Origin: JAITWN01 sp964437335
Lineage (GTDB): Bacteria > Pseudomonadota > Gammaproteobacteria > SZUA-140
Assembly: GCA_964437335.1 (NCBI GenBank)
Contig: CAYTGL010000019.1
Span: 1-47,123 of the forward strand
Reading direction: 5' to 3'
DNA: 47,123 bases
The first letter of the stretch is position 1. Each line of letters opens with the position of its first letter. The notes beneath the pieces are model-generated. The model saw only the letters and a program-made list of their open reading frames with translations. It ran no database searches and had not been told where the DNA came from. Shown in pieces: positions 24,695-32,015 of this stretch. The position numbers and the translations under genes are program-made.

Positions 24695-24862
24695 ATGAAC
24701 ACGGTCCAGGCCAATACACGCGGTCAAAGTGAAACCAAAGCCGACCTGGTCCGCCGTGAGGGCCGTGATTACGAATCAGCGTCCGTGCTGCTGGAGCGAA
24801 TCGCCGCTGAGCAAGCGGCGGGCGAGAATGGGAAGCCAAGACGAGCAAAAGACCAACGCTAA
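24695..24862 (+). pseudogene. Duplicate HsdS C-terminal tail, 55-codon ORF
   Basis: This short frame with its own GGAGG and ATG encodes LVRREGRDYESASVLLERIA, matching the HsdS tail at about 22238-22300 in both protein and DNA. It then ends in the lysine/arginine-rich terminus common to ordinary HsdS proteins (GKPRRAKDQR). It is too small to be a specificity subunit. It looks like the original 3' end of hsdS, displaced when an extension domain and ATPase gene were inserted, or left after hsdS recombination. It could still be translated. Confidence 0.8.
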
Positions 24863-24917
24863 ATCGCCGTCTGGCACACGAAGGTAAGGTCGCCAAGCTT
24901 CACATGCGGACCGAGCG

Positions 24918-25910
24918 TTACTTGCGGGAATAGTGGCCGTCAAACTCTTTTATGATATTTGGACTGTAGAATTTCTTTTGCGAGCTTTTGGGGTTTCCAG
25001 GGTCCAGGAGCCGGACGGTGCAATATCTTTGGTCGTTTTCAAGCTTCTGGCGAACTTGGTGATACGTTTGGTTATTCTTGAAGTCCGAGTAACGGTCGCT
25101 TAGTCGCTTGGTCAGAATCTTGTAGTCCCAAGGATATTGCTCACGAATGTCTTTTTCCTCAAATTGAACAGTCACAGCGTTTGGGTCGTCGGTAACTCTA
25201 ACCAACGGTGCAGCCGAGGGCGACGACTTCCGCTTGATTTTGACGTCAATTTCTAATGACAGGTTAAAGTCGTTTGCGACATCATCACGGCCCTGCTGCT
25301 GCTGAAGGCCGGCCACATAGTCTATTAGCTGTCGTTCCTCAGCGTTGAGCACAAGGCCATCGGCCGCCCGAAAGTCTGAGAAAAAAGCAAGAGGCATCAG
25401 AAAGAAGTTGAATCGTGACATGTCAACACCAAACCATTGGCGTAGCGCGTTGACGTAGTTCTTGAGAGTCGCAGTTCCAATTTCTTGCACCTTTCTGGTG
25501 ACTTCGAGTCCAGGGTTCATGAAGTGGACGGAATTGTCGCGAATCTCGCCCAGAGCTTCCAGGTTTGTCCTAACGACTGGGGCGATTGTGTCACTGTAGT
25601 CGTTGACCAGTCTATCATGGGCTGTGAACAGGCCAATCGTTACGTCATTGCCCGACCGTCCTTTCTTTTTATACAGCTTCGTTGATTTCTTGCCGTCCGC
25701 GTTCGTTCGGCGTTCGTAGACGGTGATTGCCTGCAATCGGTTTGAGTCCAATTGAAGGATGCGAGCTTTCAGCAGCAATTCCCATGAGTTGAACGCTAGG
25801 ATTGCAAACGAATCAGTGCGATGCGGAAAGTTTGGCTTATTGTAGACCTCAATCGCAGCTAACATTGCTGCGATTGATTTGTCCAACAAGCAACCGGCTC
25901 GGGATTTCAT
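24918..25910 (-). CDS. DUF3644 domain protein
   Basis: The first ~190 residues contain the DUF3644 signature: LLDKSIAAMLAAIEVYNKPNF, FAILAFNSWELLLKARIL, and further on IRDNSVHFMN. The domain is of unknown biochemical function and is frequent in bacterial defence islands; its helical HEPN-like look, including an R-x-x-x-x-H motif (IRDNSVHF), raises the chance of an RNase. The C-terminal ~130 residues are unassigned. It is the last gene of a tight minus-strand operon, 15 bases after the DUF7002 gene. Confidence 0.8.
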   Translation of the reverse strand: MKSRAGCLLDKSIAAMLAAIEVYNKPNFPHRTDSFAILAFNSWELLLKARILQLDSNRLQAITVYERRTNADGKKSTKLYKKKGRSGNDVTIGLFTAHDRLVNDYSDTIAPVVRTNLEALGEIRDNSVHFMNPGLEVTRKVQEIGTATLKNYVNALRQWFGVDMSRFNFFLMPLAFFSDFRAADGLVLNAEERQLIDYVAGLQQQQGRDDVANDFNLSLEIDVKIKRKSSPSAAPLVRVTDDPNAVTVQFEEKDIREQYPWDYKILTKRLSDRYSDFKNNQTYHQVRQKLENDQRYCTVRLLDPGNPKSSQKKFYSPNIIKEFDGHYSRK

Positions 25911-25925
25911 GGCGTCACCATGGTG

Positions 25926-26561
25926 TTATTGCACTCGATGTCGCTTCCATGGACCGAAGGGGTGCCGTGACGAGTCGATGACCGCAGGCAAGGTAGCTGT
26001 ATCCCTATAGGTGACTTCAACGACGTTGCTTGCTGTGTATGAGGCCTGATGGCAGCGCACGAAGGTGTTCGGCCCGCGCGGACTGCCATACCCCTGGGTA
26101 GTTCGCGGGGACCCTGAATTGTACTTGCAGAAAAAAGGCTCGGCTCCGTTGGCGTCAAACAGTTTCGCCGTACTCACACGCAGAATAATCGGCCCGTCCG
26201 ACTCATACCGTTCATAGTGGCGTGTTCCATAATCAATTGGTTTGTCGGCCCAGCCCGGCCAAAAAAAGACAAACTCGTTCAACGCACGGACGAGGTCCTC
26301 GAACGCCCATCCTCCCTCCAAGGTGGTCTTCCCTTCGTAAAGTGGCTGTTGGTCGCGTAGGTCGACCAGACGACCGTCGACATTCACTGTGACCGTATGC
26401 GAACGCTTCGTTCCTAGCCACTGGTGTTCTCCAGAGGAGTGCAAGAGCTGTGCAGTGCTTCGCATCAGCCGTGTTTCGAGCAACAGCTCCAAATTTCGAG
26501 GGCTCGTCAAATGATAAAGGTAGGGACGAGTGGAACAGAATTGGGTGAGCGTAAACGCCAT
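25926..26561 (-). CDS. DUF7002-like protein, possible ADP-ribosyltransferase fold
   Basis: The order YLYHLTSPRNLELLLETRLM (about 14-33), VDLRDQQPL (66-74), NEFVFFWPG (95-103) and ILRVSTAKLF fits the DUF7002 family as I recall it. The opening H-x-T with a following helix resembles the start of DarT/ART-fold enzymes, which transfer ADP-ribose from NAD+ to DNA or protein; this link is inference, as no catalytic glutamate can be assigned with confidence. The gene sits 21 bases after the kinase-synthetase gene and in the same operon as a macrodomain that could remove ADP-ribose. Confidence 0.6.
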   Translation of the reverse strand: MAFTLTQFCSTRPYLYHLTSPRNLELLLETRLMRSTAQLLHSSGEHQWLGTKRSHTVTVNVDGRLVDLRDQQPLYEGKTTLEGGWAFEDLVRALNEFVFFWPGWADKPIDYGTRHYERYESDGPIILRVSTAKLFDANGAEPFFCKYNSGSPRTTQGYGSPRGPNTFVRCHQASYTASNVVEVTYRDTATLPAVIDSSRHPFGPWKRHRVQ

Positions 26562-26582
26562 AGGGCTTCCTTTCCTGTGACG

Positions 26583-28193
26583 TCACCAACTACGTCGGTC
26601 AATGATACTTCTGTAATGGAACCGTGTGGAAATCAAGGACACCGGAGCATTAGCGACTCGCTCAATTTCCTCGATAAACCGAAGTGTGTCAGGAGACAAC
26701 TGGTCAAAGCGGCGGGCATTTTGATTCGTGCTCGTGATGTAATCAACAAAGGTCAATGCAATGTCCGTAGGAGCGTTGAGGAAAACGGATTTCTTGAATA
26801 GCTCCCAATCGAATTCGCCAATTCGTCGTGTTCTATTGGTGGTCGATGTCCGCTCCGTGGCCTTAATCTCTTTGAGCGGGAGGCCTGAGCGAGTAGCAAT
26901 GTCATGGAAACGCAACTCCTGCTTGAGCGGGCCGGATGTCTTTCCCTTTTGGGGCGGACTTTCTACGCGGATTGGATATGTCCGCGTTACCAGTATCGTC
27001 CGCCGGAGGTGGGCCGGTGAGATGCCCGCCTCTGCGAGGCATCCGGGAACAGTCGTGTCGCGTGAAGTAACATGTGGATAGTGTCCGTGGTAAAGACTCA
27101 GCCCAGTCCCTTGCGTACCTTCAAGGAGTATCCGGGCATTGGGGTTCCGCATCCGCTTTTCGAGACATTCCCAACTCGGGCGAACATATGGACGAAGGTG
27201 GTCAACGTCCCTGGCAAGCTGGACGGAACTGTCCCTCTGTAGAATCCTACGAGCAGTAGCAGCACCAACACCTTGTCCCGTCGAGCCAATTTCGTCGACG
27301 AGTCGCTTCTCCTTCTCACGGTCCTCATCTGTGATGATAAGTACCTGTGGGTCGATGCTAAGGCGATGTGGGTCGATTTGCAGTCTGCTAATCTCGTCGA
27401 GTAAAGTATCAATGCTGACAACAGCTCCTGGACCAAGCATCAAGTCGGCGGAACTTATGCGGCTCCCAGATGGCAGAATGTGAAACGTGTCCGGGTCGTC
27501 GGTCTTGTATACTTTGTGACCGGCATTGGGGCCGCCGACTCTGATTAGCAGGTCATATTCTTTGGATAGGTAGGCGGCGACCTGACCTTTCCCTTCGCTT
27601 CCATACTGTCCTCCGACCAATACATCAACAACTCTATTACAGCCACGCCCATATAGGCCGAGATGGCTCGCGGCTCGAATTAGGACATCTCTCTCATCCG
27701 TACATGTCGTGTTGATGACAACGTCTGCCTTATCGCGTAGCTGAGGCACAGCTTGCTCGGTTGGATTCTTCAACACGTCGGCATAAGACGGTAGTTCCTT
27801 AATGTCTTTCCGCTTACGTCCAGCGTAACGCTTTCTCAAGTCCTCATCGCTAGCCTCCAAATGGACGTGAACAACCAGCCGACCGAATCCACGACGGATG
27901 CAATCAATTTGTTCTAGTATCCGCACCGAATCTACGACGATTAGTGCGTCACCGGGAAGACGTGCAGCAGCACGGCCAAGAGCTTCGGCTACCCATTGGC
28001 CTTCGGTTTCAGAGTCCAGCTTTTCACCAAGTTCTTGGAGAGAGACTCGGTCGCGATTAACGTCTGGGGCAATCTCCGTAAGCAACTGCCACGTCTTAAT
28101 CAGGGTTGCACCGAAGGCGCTTACAAGCTGGTTCCCCAACGTGCTCTTTCCAGATGCAACTGGTCCAGATAACAAGACGACAAGTCGAGCCAT
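26583..28193 (-). CDS. P-loop kinase fused to PurZ-like adenylosuccinate synthetase
   Basis: Residues 1-175 are a nucleotide/nucleoside-kinase-like P-loop domain (GPVASGKST at 10-18). Residues 188-536 are an adenylosuccinate synthetase: GGQYGSEGKG (194-203), GGPNAGH (220-226), STGQGVGA, LLEGTQGTGLSLYHGHYPHVTS and the aspartate-binding region TSTTNRTRRIGEFD (449-462). Housekeeping PurA has GDEGKG with a catalytic Asp; here it is Ser199. The same Asp-to-Ser change marks phage PurZ, which acts on dGMP to start 2-aminoadenine synthesis. A purine monophosphate is the likely substrate; (d)GMP rather than IMP is inferred. The fusion and operon context argue against housekeeping purine synthesis. Confidence 0.85.
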   Translation of the reverse strand: MARLVVLLSGPVASGKSTLGNQLVSAFGATLIKTWQLLTEIAPDVNRDRVSLQELGEKLDSETEGQWVAEALGRAAARLPGDALIVVDSVRILEQIDCIRRGFGRLVVHVHLEASDEDLRKRYAGRKRKDIKELPSYADVLKNPTEQAVPQLRDKADVVINTTCTDERDVLIRAASHLGLYGRGCNRVVDVLVGGQYGSEGKGQVAAYLSKEYDLLIRVGGPNAGHKVYKTDDPDTFHILPSGSRISSADLMLGPGAVVSIDTLLDEISRLQIDPHRLSIDPQVLIITDEDREKEKRLVDEIGSTGQGVGAATARRILQRDSSVQLARDVDHLRPYVRPSWECLEKRMRNPNARILLEGTQGTGLSLYHGHYPHVTSRDTTVPGCLAEAGISPAHLRRTILVTRTYPIRVESPPQKGKTSGPLKQELRFHDIATRSGLPLKEIKATERTSTTNRTRRIGEFDWELFKKSVFLNAPTDIALTFVDYITSTNQNARRFDQLSPDTLRFIEEIERVANAPVSLISTRFHYRSIIDRRSW

Positions 28194-28214
28194 ACTTTAT
28201 ATCGAGAGGCAGCA

Positions 28215-29564
28215 CTAATGAGTGGAGAACAGTGACAGTTGGTCCGTTTCGGCCTTAGGACCCTTACTGGAACGCAGGTCGTAAATAGTGACATTGATTC
28301 CTTGGTCGGAAAGGTGCTCAAGAATGAGGTCTTGGACTATGCACCAGTTGCCGCCAGCTTCTCCGCAACCGATGCGAGGCATATGCACAGTTGCTTTCTC
28401 GTGTTTTGCGTAATCGCATAGGTTGGAGAGGGCCTCGGCGAGATGATGATAGCGAATGCGGGGTAATCGTGATTCGCCATAGCCATGTTGGGCTATCATG
28501 CTGAAAACTGAGGTCTCATCATCGACTCTACAGACGTGCGTGTGCCCCAAACGGAAGTTCTGGGGATAGCTCTCTGCCCAAGTCTTGAACTCACTCTGCA
28601 CCGACGGCCATTTTCTTCGAAGAGCGTTTGCGAATCCTCTGCCTCCCCATCGAGATGCCTTGTCATTCACGACCTGAGCGATGACTTTCTGCCCCTCGCC
28701 GTGCGGCTTCGTGGCGTCTCCAACAACGAACGTAATACGCGGAGTGCTGAATCCTCTCTCCCCTTTTCGATATGCGAGTCCCGCAACACGAGGTCTTCGA
28801 TGTCCCGGAAACGCCGGAATACCGACACACTCCACGTGCAATGTCTGCCCTTCGACCCATTCTTCTTCACCTTTTGCAGTGTATCCAAGGGCTTGGCAGT
28901 GCGAGATTCTTGTCTTCTCTGGGAGACCAAGGCCACTTTTGAGACCAAAACCTGCGTCATGGGACTCAACGGCGTAGTTCAGGCGATACTCGTTTTCAAC
29001 TTCAGACGCAACGAATACGACGCAGTTCCGTCGTTCGAGACGAACAACTCGAAGAAGGACAGCTTCAATCGAGACATCAAAGTCGTTGCTAAACTCGACG
29101 ACGTTATCGATAGTGATTCGCCCCATCGAATCGACAGGTAGATTTCCGGCAGGCATTAGGAACTCACCCGCGGCAATGTTGCAGAGCATCTCCAGTTGCC
29201 ACACATCAGAACTCATATCTTTTCGTCCCAGCCTCTTCCGCACTTGGTCACGGCAGTCAGGGAAGAGTGTATGGGCCAATTCGTGAGCGATGGAAAATCG
29301 AATTCGCTGCCGAGATTGACTCGGATTGAAATCGATTCGGTAGTGACGAGCGTCCGGCGTCAACATTGCATCCTCGACATCCTGAGATGGAATGACATGA
29401 ATGTTTAGAATGTTGGCGAGTTCAAAGGGGTCGAAGGGCGGCCCTTGCCAGCCTTGCTCAACGGCATCCAGCACCTTCTGGCGAGCTATGGACTGTATGG
29501 CTGCGATTGGGTCCGTGTCGCCAGCGAGCGCTAGCACTGACGCATTTGTCCAAGTGATAGGCAT
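28215..29564 (-). CDS. ImmA/IrrE metallopeptidase fused to a macrodomain
   Basis: The N-terminal half is an ImmA/IrrE-type protease with the zinc motif HELAH (H94, E95, H98) and the downstream helix LEMLCNIAAGEFLMP. The C-terminal domain (about 277-430) is a macrodomain with VGDATKP, IAQVVNDKASRWGGRGFANAL and MPRIGCGEAGGNW, closest in style to the Poa1p/TARG1/DarG type that binds or removes ADP-ribose. The start at 29564 (MPITW) is preferred over the longer frame to 29696, which would overlap the HTH gene. ImmA/IrrE enzymes typically cleave HTH repressors, and one lies directly upstream. Confidence 0.85.
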   Translation of the reverse strand: MPITWTNASVLALAGDTDPIAAIQSIARQKVLDAVEQGWQGPPFDPFELANILNIHVIPSQDVEDAMLTPDARHYRIDFNPSQSRQRIRFSIAHELAHTLFPDCRDQVRKRLGRKDMSSDVWQLEMLCNIAAGEFLMPAGNLPVDSMGRITIDNVVEFSNDFDVSIEAVLLRVVRLERRNCVVFVASEVENEYRLNYAVESHDAGFGLKSGLGLPEKTRISHCQALGYTAKGEEEWVEGQTLHVECVGIPAFPGHRRPRVAGLAYRKGERGFSTPRITFVVGDATKPHGEGQKVIAQVVNDKASRWGGRGFANALRRKWPSVQSEFKTWAESYPQNFRLGHTHVCRVDDETSVFSMIAQHGYGESRLPRIRYHHLAEALSNLCDYAKHEKATVHMPRIGCGEAGGNWCIVQDLILEHLSDQGINVTIYDLRSSKGPKAETDQLSLFSTH

Positions 29565-29643
29565 CTGATGGGTACTTCCGTGTTGGTAGTTCGTAATTGT
29601 TGGTGGGGTTGCTATGGAACGCAGTGGACCTACGTAAGAGGTC

Positions 29644-29847
29644 TTAACCGTGACGAACTCGCTTGGGCTTAGCGAGTGTTCTTCGAACCTTTTCAAGGTC
29701 CTTGATTCGGAATAAACGGTAGTTATTCATTGGATGTCGGAATTCTGGAACTTTGCCGTCGCGACCCCAATTTCGAATCGTATTGGGGGATACGCCGAGG
29801 AACTCGGCGGCCTCGGTCACCAACACATAGTCGCTGGTCGACGGCAT
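29644..29847 (-). CDS. MerR/excisionase-type HTH regulator 2, 67 aa
   Basis: A single HTH_17-type domain: YVLVTEAAEFLGVSPNTIRNWGRDGKVPEF followed by NNYRLFRIKDLEKV. It is clearly paralogous to the 72-residue protein at 14479 (shared LGVSPNT, RNWGR, RHP and YRL). The start at 29847 gives the family length. It leads the operon of the ImmA-macrodomain, kinase-synthetase, DUF7002 and DUF3644 genes, and is a natural target for the neighbouring ImmA/IrrE proteases. Confidence 0.8.
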   Translation of the reverse strand: MPSTSDYVLVTEAAEFLGVSPNTIRNWGRDGKVPEFRHPMNNYRLFRIKDLEKVRRTLAKPKRVRHG

Positions 29848-29890
29848 GGCGGCATTTCTGGTACGGGGTGTCAGAGTGCAAGCATCCAGA

Positions 29891-29907
29891 AACCTTACCA
29901 AAGCCCG
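29891..29907 (-). promoter_or_regulatory. Shared 17-nt element upstream of HTH gene 2
   Basis: The minus strand reads CGGGCTTTGGTAAGGTT, differing at one base from the element at 14415-14431 and lying 43 bases before the HTH start. I see no other copy in the window. Confidence 0.65.
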
Positions 29908-29998
29908 CCAACGATTGAAAGTAGCGGCTTCCTAAGTTGGGGTGAAGAGATTTGCCAGATGGAAGAGACGAGAGCAATTGAGGAAAAAGTTTGCTCTG

Positions 29999-30892
29999 TC
30001 AATCGTCTTCTTCGACGAGGTCGTCTTCAGAAACTGAAAGCAGAACGAGAAGCGTGTTCATCACGGGAACGGGAAAATAATCTTCTGTGAGGTAGAGGCC
30101 ATCAAGGTGGTCGCGGTCGTATATTCGGAACCAATCGCCAACGCCGCCCTCAGCCGTATGTCGCCGTGCGAGCCCCATACGAAATTCTTCCCACTGCCTG
30201 CCAGGCGTGCCATCGGTCGAGCCCCCTCGTTCTCCCGGATAGCATCCAGCCTCGATGAGTGGCTCGGAGGGGAACAGCCAAGCAAGATGGCCTTCCTTGA
30301 TGCCGGCGATTGCACAAGGGAAGTCAGAAAGCTGCACAGTGCGAATTGCGGTGCTCACCACCGACGTTTGGAAGTCATTCGAGATACTGACAATGCGGTC
30401 AAATGTCGGCTCGGCTCGATTGATGGCAGGGCGAATAAGGCGGGTTGGCATAAGTAGTGCCGCCGCAAATGCATCGGCTTCACGTTCAACGACTTGGTCG
30501 CTTTTGAATTCGCTTGCAGACGCATGCGATTTTCCTCCGCCCATCAAATATGCTCTGTGCGGCTCAAGAAAATAATGCCCCAACTCATGAGCCAGAGAAA
30601 ATCTAGTCCTGCGGTGGTGCTCACCCGCGGGCAAATCGGCGTCATACTTCGTGTTTAGGAACAGGATGAATTTGTTCCGTTGGCGGTGGTACTCAAGCTG
30701 GCCGTCGAAAGCGTCACCAAAATCCTCACCGACGACTCTGAGAAATGGTCGCTCAGAGCGAGCAATTGAAAACGGGTCTAATGGAATGGTCGCTTCACTT
30801 TGAAGCCCTACAATCTCTTCACCAATCTTCTGGGCGTATCGAAGTCGGGCGTCAATCTGTTTCCACGTCGTCTTCGTCATCGGTGTTCTCAT
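29999..30892 (-). CDS. ImmA/IrrE family metallopeptidase
   Basis: The zinc-protease motif HELGH (H102, E103, H106) is followed by the helix VEREADAFAAALLMP that supplies the third ligand. The C-terminal ~130 residues are a sensor-like domain of unknown type, ending in an acidic tail. ImmA/IrrE proteases cleave repressors upon a signal, as in ICEBs1 induction and the Deinococcus IrrE-DdrO response. The start is 30892 or 30880; both overlap the end of the upstream acidic gene, so they are coupled. Its target could be that acidic protein or the HTH regulator encoded next. Confidence 0.85.
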   Translation of the reverse strand: MRTPMTKTTWKQIDARLRYAQKIGEEIVGLQSEATIPLDPFSIARSERPFLRVVGEDFGDAFDGQLEYHRQRNKFILFLNTKYDADLPAGEHHRRTRFSLAHELGHYFLEPHRAYLMGGGKSHASASEFKSDQVVEREADAFAAALLMPTRLIRPAINRAEPTFDRIVSISNDFQTSVVSTAIRTVQLSDFPCAIAGIKEGHLAWLFPSEPLIEAGCYPGERGGSTDGTPGRQWEEFRMGLARRHTAEGGVGDWFRIYDRDHLDGLYLTEDYFPVPVMNTLLVLLSVSEDDLVEEDD

Positions 30893-31217
30893 CGAGTGCT
30901 TTCTTTCGGAGTGCTTCGAGACGCTTCTCAATGTCGGCGTCCGACTGTCCCTCATTCCTGTTGAGTTGCAGAACGCCTTCTTCCACTGAGCTTGTGTCGA
31001 TTTCGTCAATCCACGACAGGTCCGGCGTAACTTCGCTCGGGTGAATATCGCCTGAGCTTACTGCCGAAACGATTGATTGGACGTCGTCTTCGGAAAGAGG
31101 CACGGCGTCCACCGCTGCAATTTCCTTTTCAAGCTCTTCTAGTGAAGGGGCGAGCCCTTCTCGTCGGCGGTATTTGCCAACAAGCTCATTCCAAAACGAG
31201 TCGAATTCATCGCTCAT
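30852..31217 (-). CDS. Acidic hypothetical protein, 121 aa
   Basis: The product is strongly acidic, with a terminal stretch rich in Asp/Glu (ALDENTDDEDDVETD) and an N-terminal helix FWNELVGKYRRREGLAPSLEELEKEI. No domain is recognised. It starts 3 bases after the sigma-factor stop and overlaps the protease gene, so the three genes form one translational unit. An anti-sigma factor or a protease substrate are the natural guesses, made from position only. Confidence 0.65.
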   Translation of the reverse strand: MSDEFDSFWNELVGKYRRREGLAPSLEELEKEIAAVDAVPLSEDDVQSIVSAVSSGDIHPSEVTPDLSWIDEIDTSSVEEGVLQLNRNEGQSDADIEKRLEALRKKALDENTDDEDDVETD

Positions 31218-31220
31218 AAC

Positions 31221-31862
31221 TCACCGTGTATTCCCGCTGGGCTTGAAGTGGCCCAACTTAGTCAGTTCAGTTTCAATCTTCGTCTTGGCCTTGACTCTGG
31301 AAACGTAAATCGAGTTTTTTGTCGTGCCATGAATTTCGGCAAGCCGTTTTGCATCCGCCGTTTCGCCGCATGCCAAGTCTGCCTCAATCACCGCTCGTTG
31401 AAGCGGCGGCAGGGAAGCGATGACCGTCCGAAGGTCGCGGAGGAGTCTGGTATCGTTTTTCGCGTCGGCTCCGTTCTCGTCGGTCGCGTCCGTATCGAAA
31501 AAGCAATTCTCCACCGAGCCTTCATCTTCAATGCTGTCGAATTCCGAGGTGTTCTCTTTCAGAACATCGGCTGCCTCGCGCAGTGCAATTGCCACGAGCC
31601 AGGTTCCAAGGGAACCCTTTCGGTCGTCGAAGCTGGCTGCGTATCGCCATACTTTTGTGGCTGTGCGGATGAGGACATCTTGAACCTCATCTTTTTGCAG
31701 GGCGTTTCCGAACTTAGACCAGACCATGCCGCGTATGATGCCGCCGTGCTTCCGAAGCAAGTCCGCGAGAGCGGCTTCCTTGAGGTCCTGCCTGTCTTCC
31801 ATGAGGCCGTAAATGATGCTGAGGTCATCCTCTTGGTCTGTCTGCGATTGGCTCTGGCTCAT
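31221..31862 (-). CDS. Sigma-70/ECF-like sigma factor
   Basis: A region-2-like segment (about 25-95, LLRKHGGIIRGMVWSKFGNALQKDEVQDVLIRTATKVWRYAASFDD) and a region-4-like segment (about 150-205, LPPLQRAVIEADLACGETADAKRLAEIHGTTKNSIYVSRVKAKTKI) are separated by an acidic linker. This is the architecture of ECF-type sigma factors that direct RNA polymerase. The ATG at 31862 is used; a GTG at 31871 is possible. It heads a unit with the acidic protein and ImmA/IrrE protease and may drive this locus. Confidence 0.8.
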   Translation of the reverse strand: MSQSQSQTDQEDDLSIIYGLMEDRQDLKEAALADLLRKHGGIIRGMVWSKFGNALQKDEVQDVLIRTATKVWRYAASFDDRKGSLGTWLVAIALREAADVLKENTSEFDSIEDEGSVENCFFDTDATDENGADAKNDTRLLRDLRTVIASLPPLQRAVIEADLACGETADAKRLAEIHGTTKNSIYVSRVKAKTKIETELTKLGHFKPSGNTR

Positions 31863-32015
31863 CTCAGGCACATCCCTTCATGAGGATATACCTGCGGACC
31901 TTAACTGCGATTACCCCAAAATTCCGTGATGGCTGGTTAAGGTGCCCAGGTATCACCTGTAGCGAGCGGATGTTCCGCTCATGGCAGTTCAATATCGTAA
32001 CGCAGGAGAAAGCAG

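Noticed and set aside
26583..28193. Housekeeping purA
   Set aside because: The fused kinase domain, the Ser in place of catalytic Asp and the defence-type operon argue against the housekeeping enzyme.
28536..29141. Plus-strand open frame of 201 codons
   Set aside because: Antisense to the ImmA/IrrE-macrodomain gene; Cys/Ser-rich shadow without domain.
31248..31883. Plus-strand open frame of 211 codons
   Set aside because: It is the mirror of the sigma-factor gene, whose regions 2 and 4 are recognisable.
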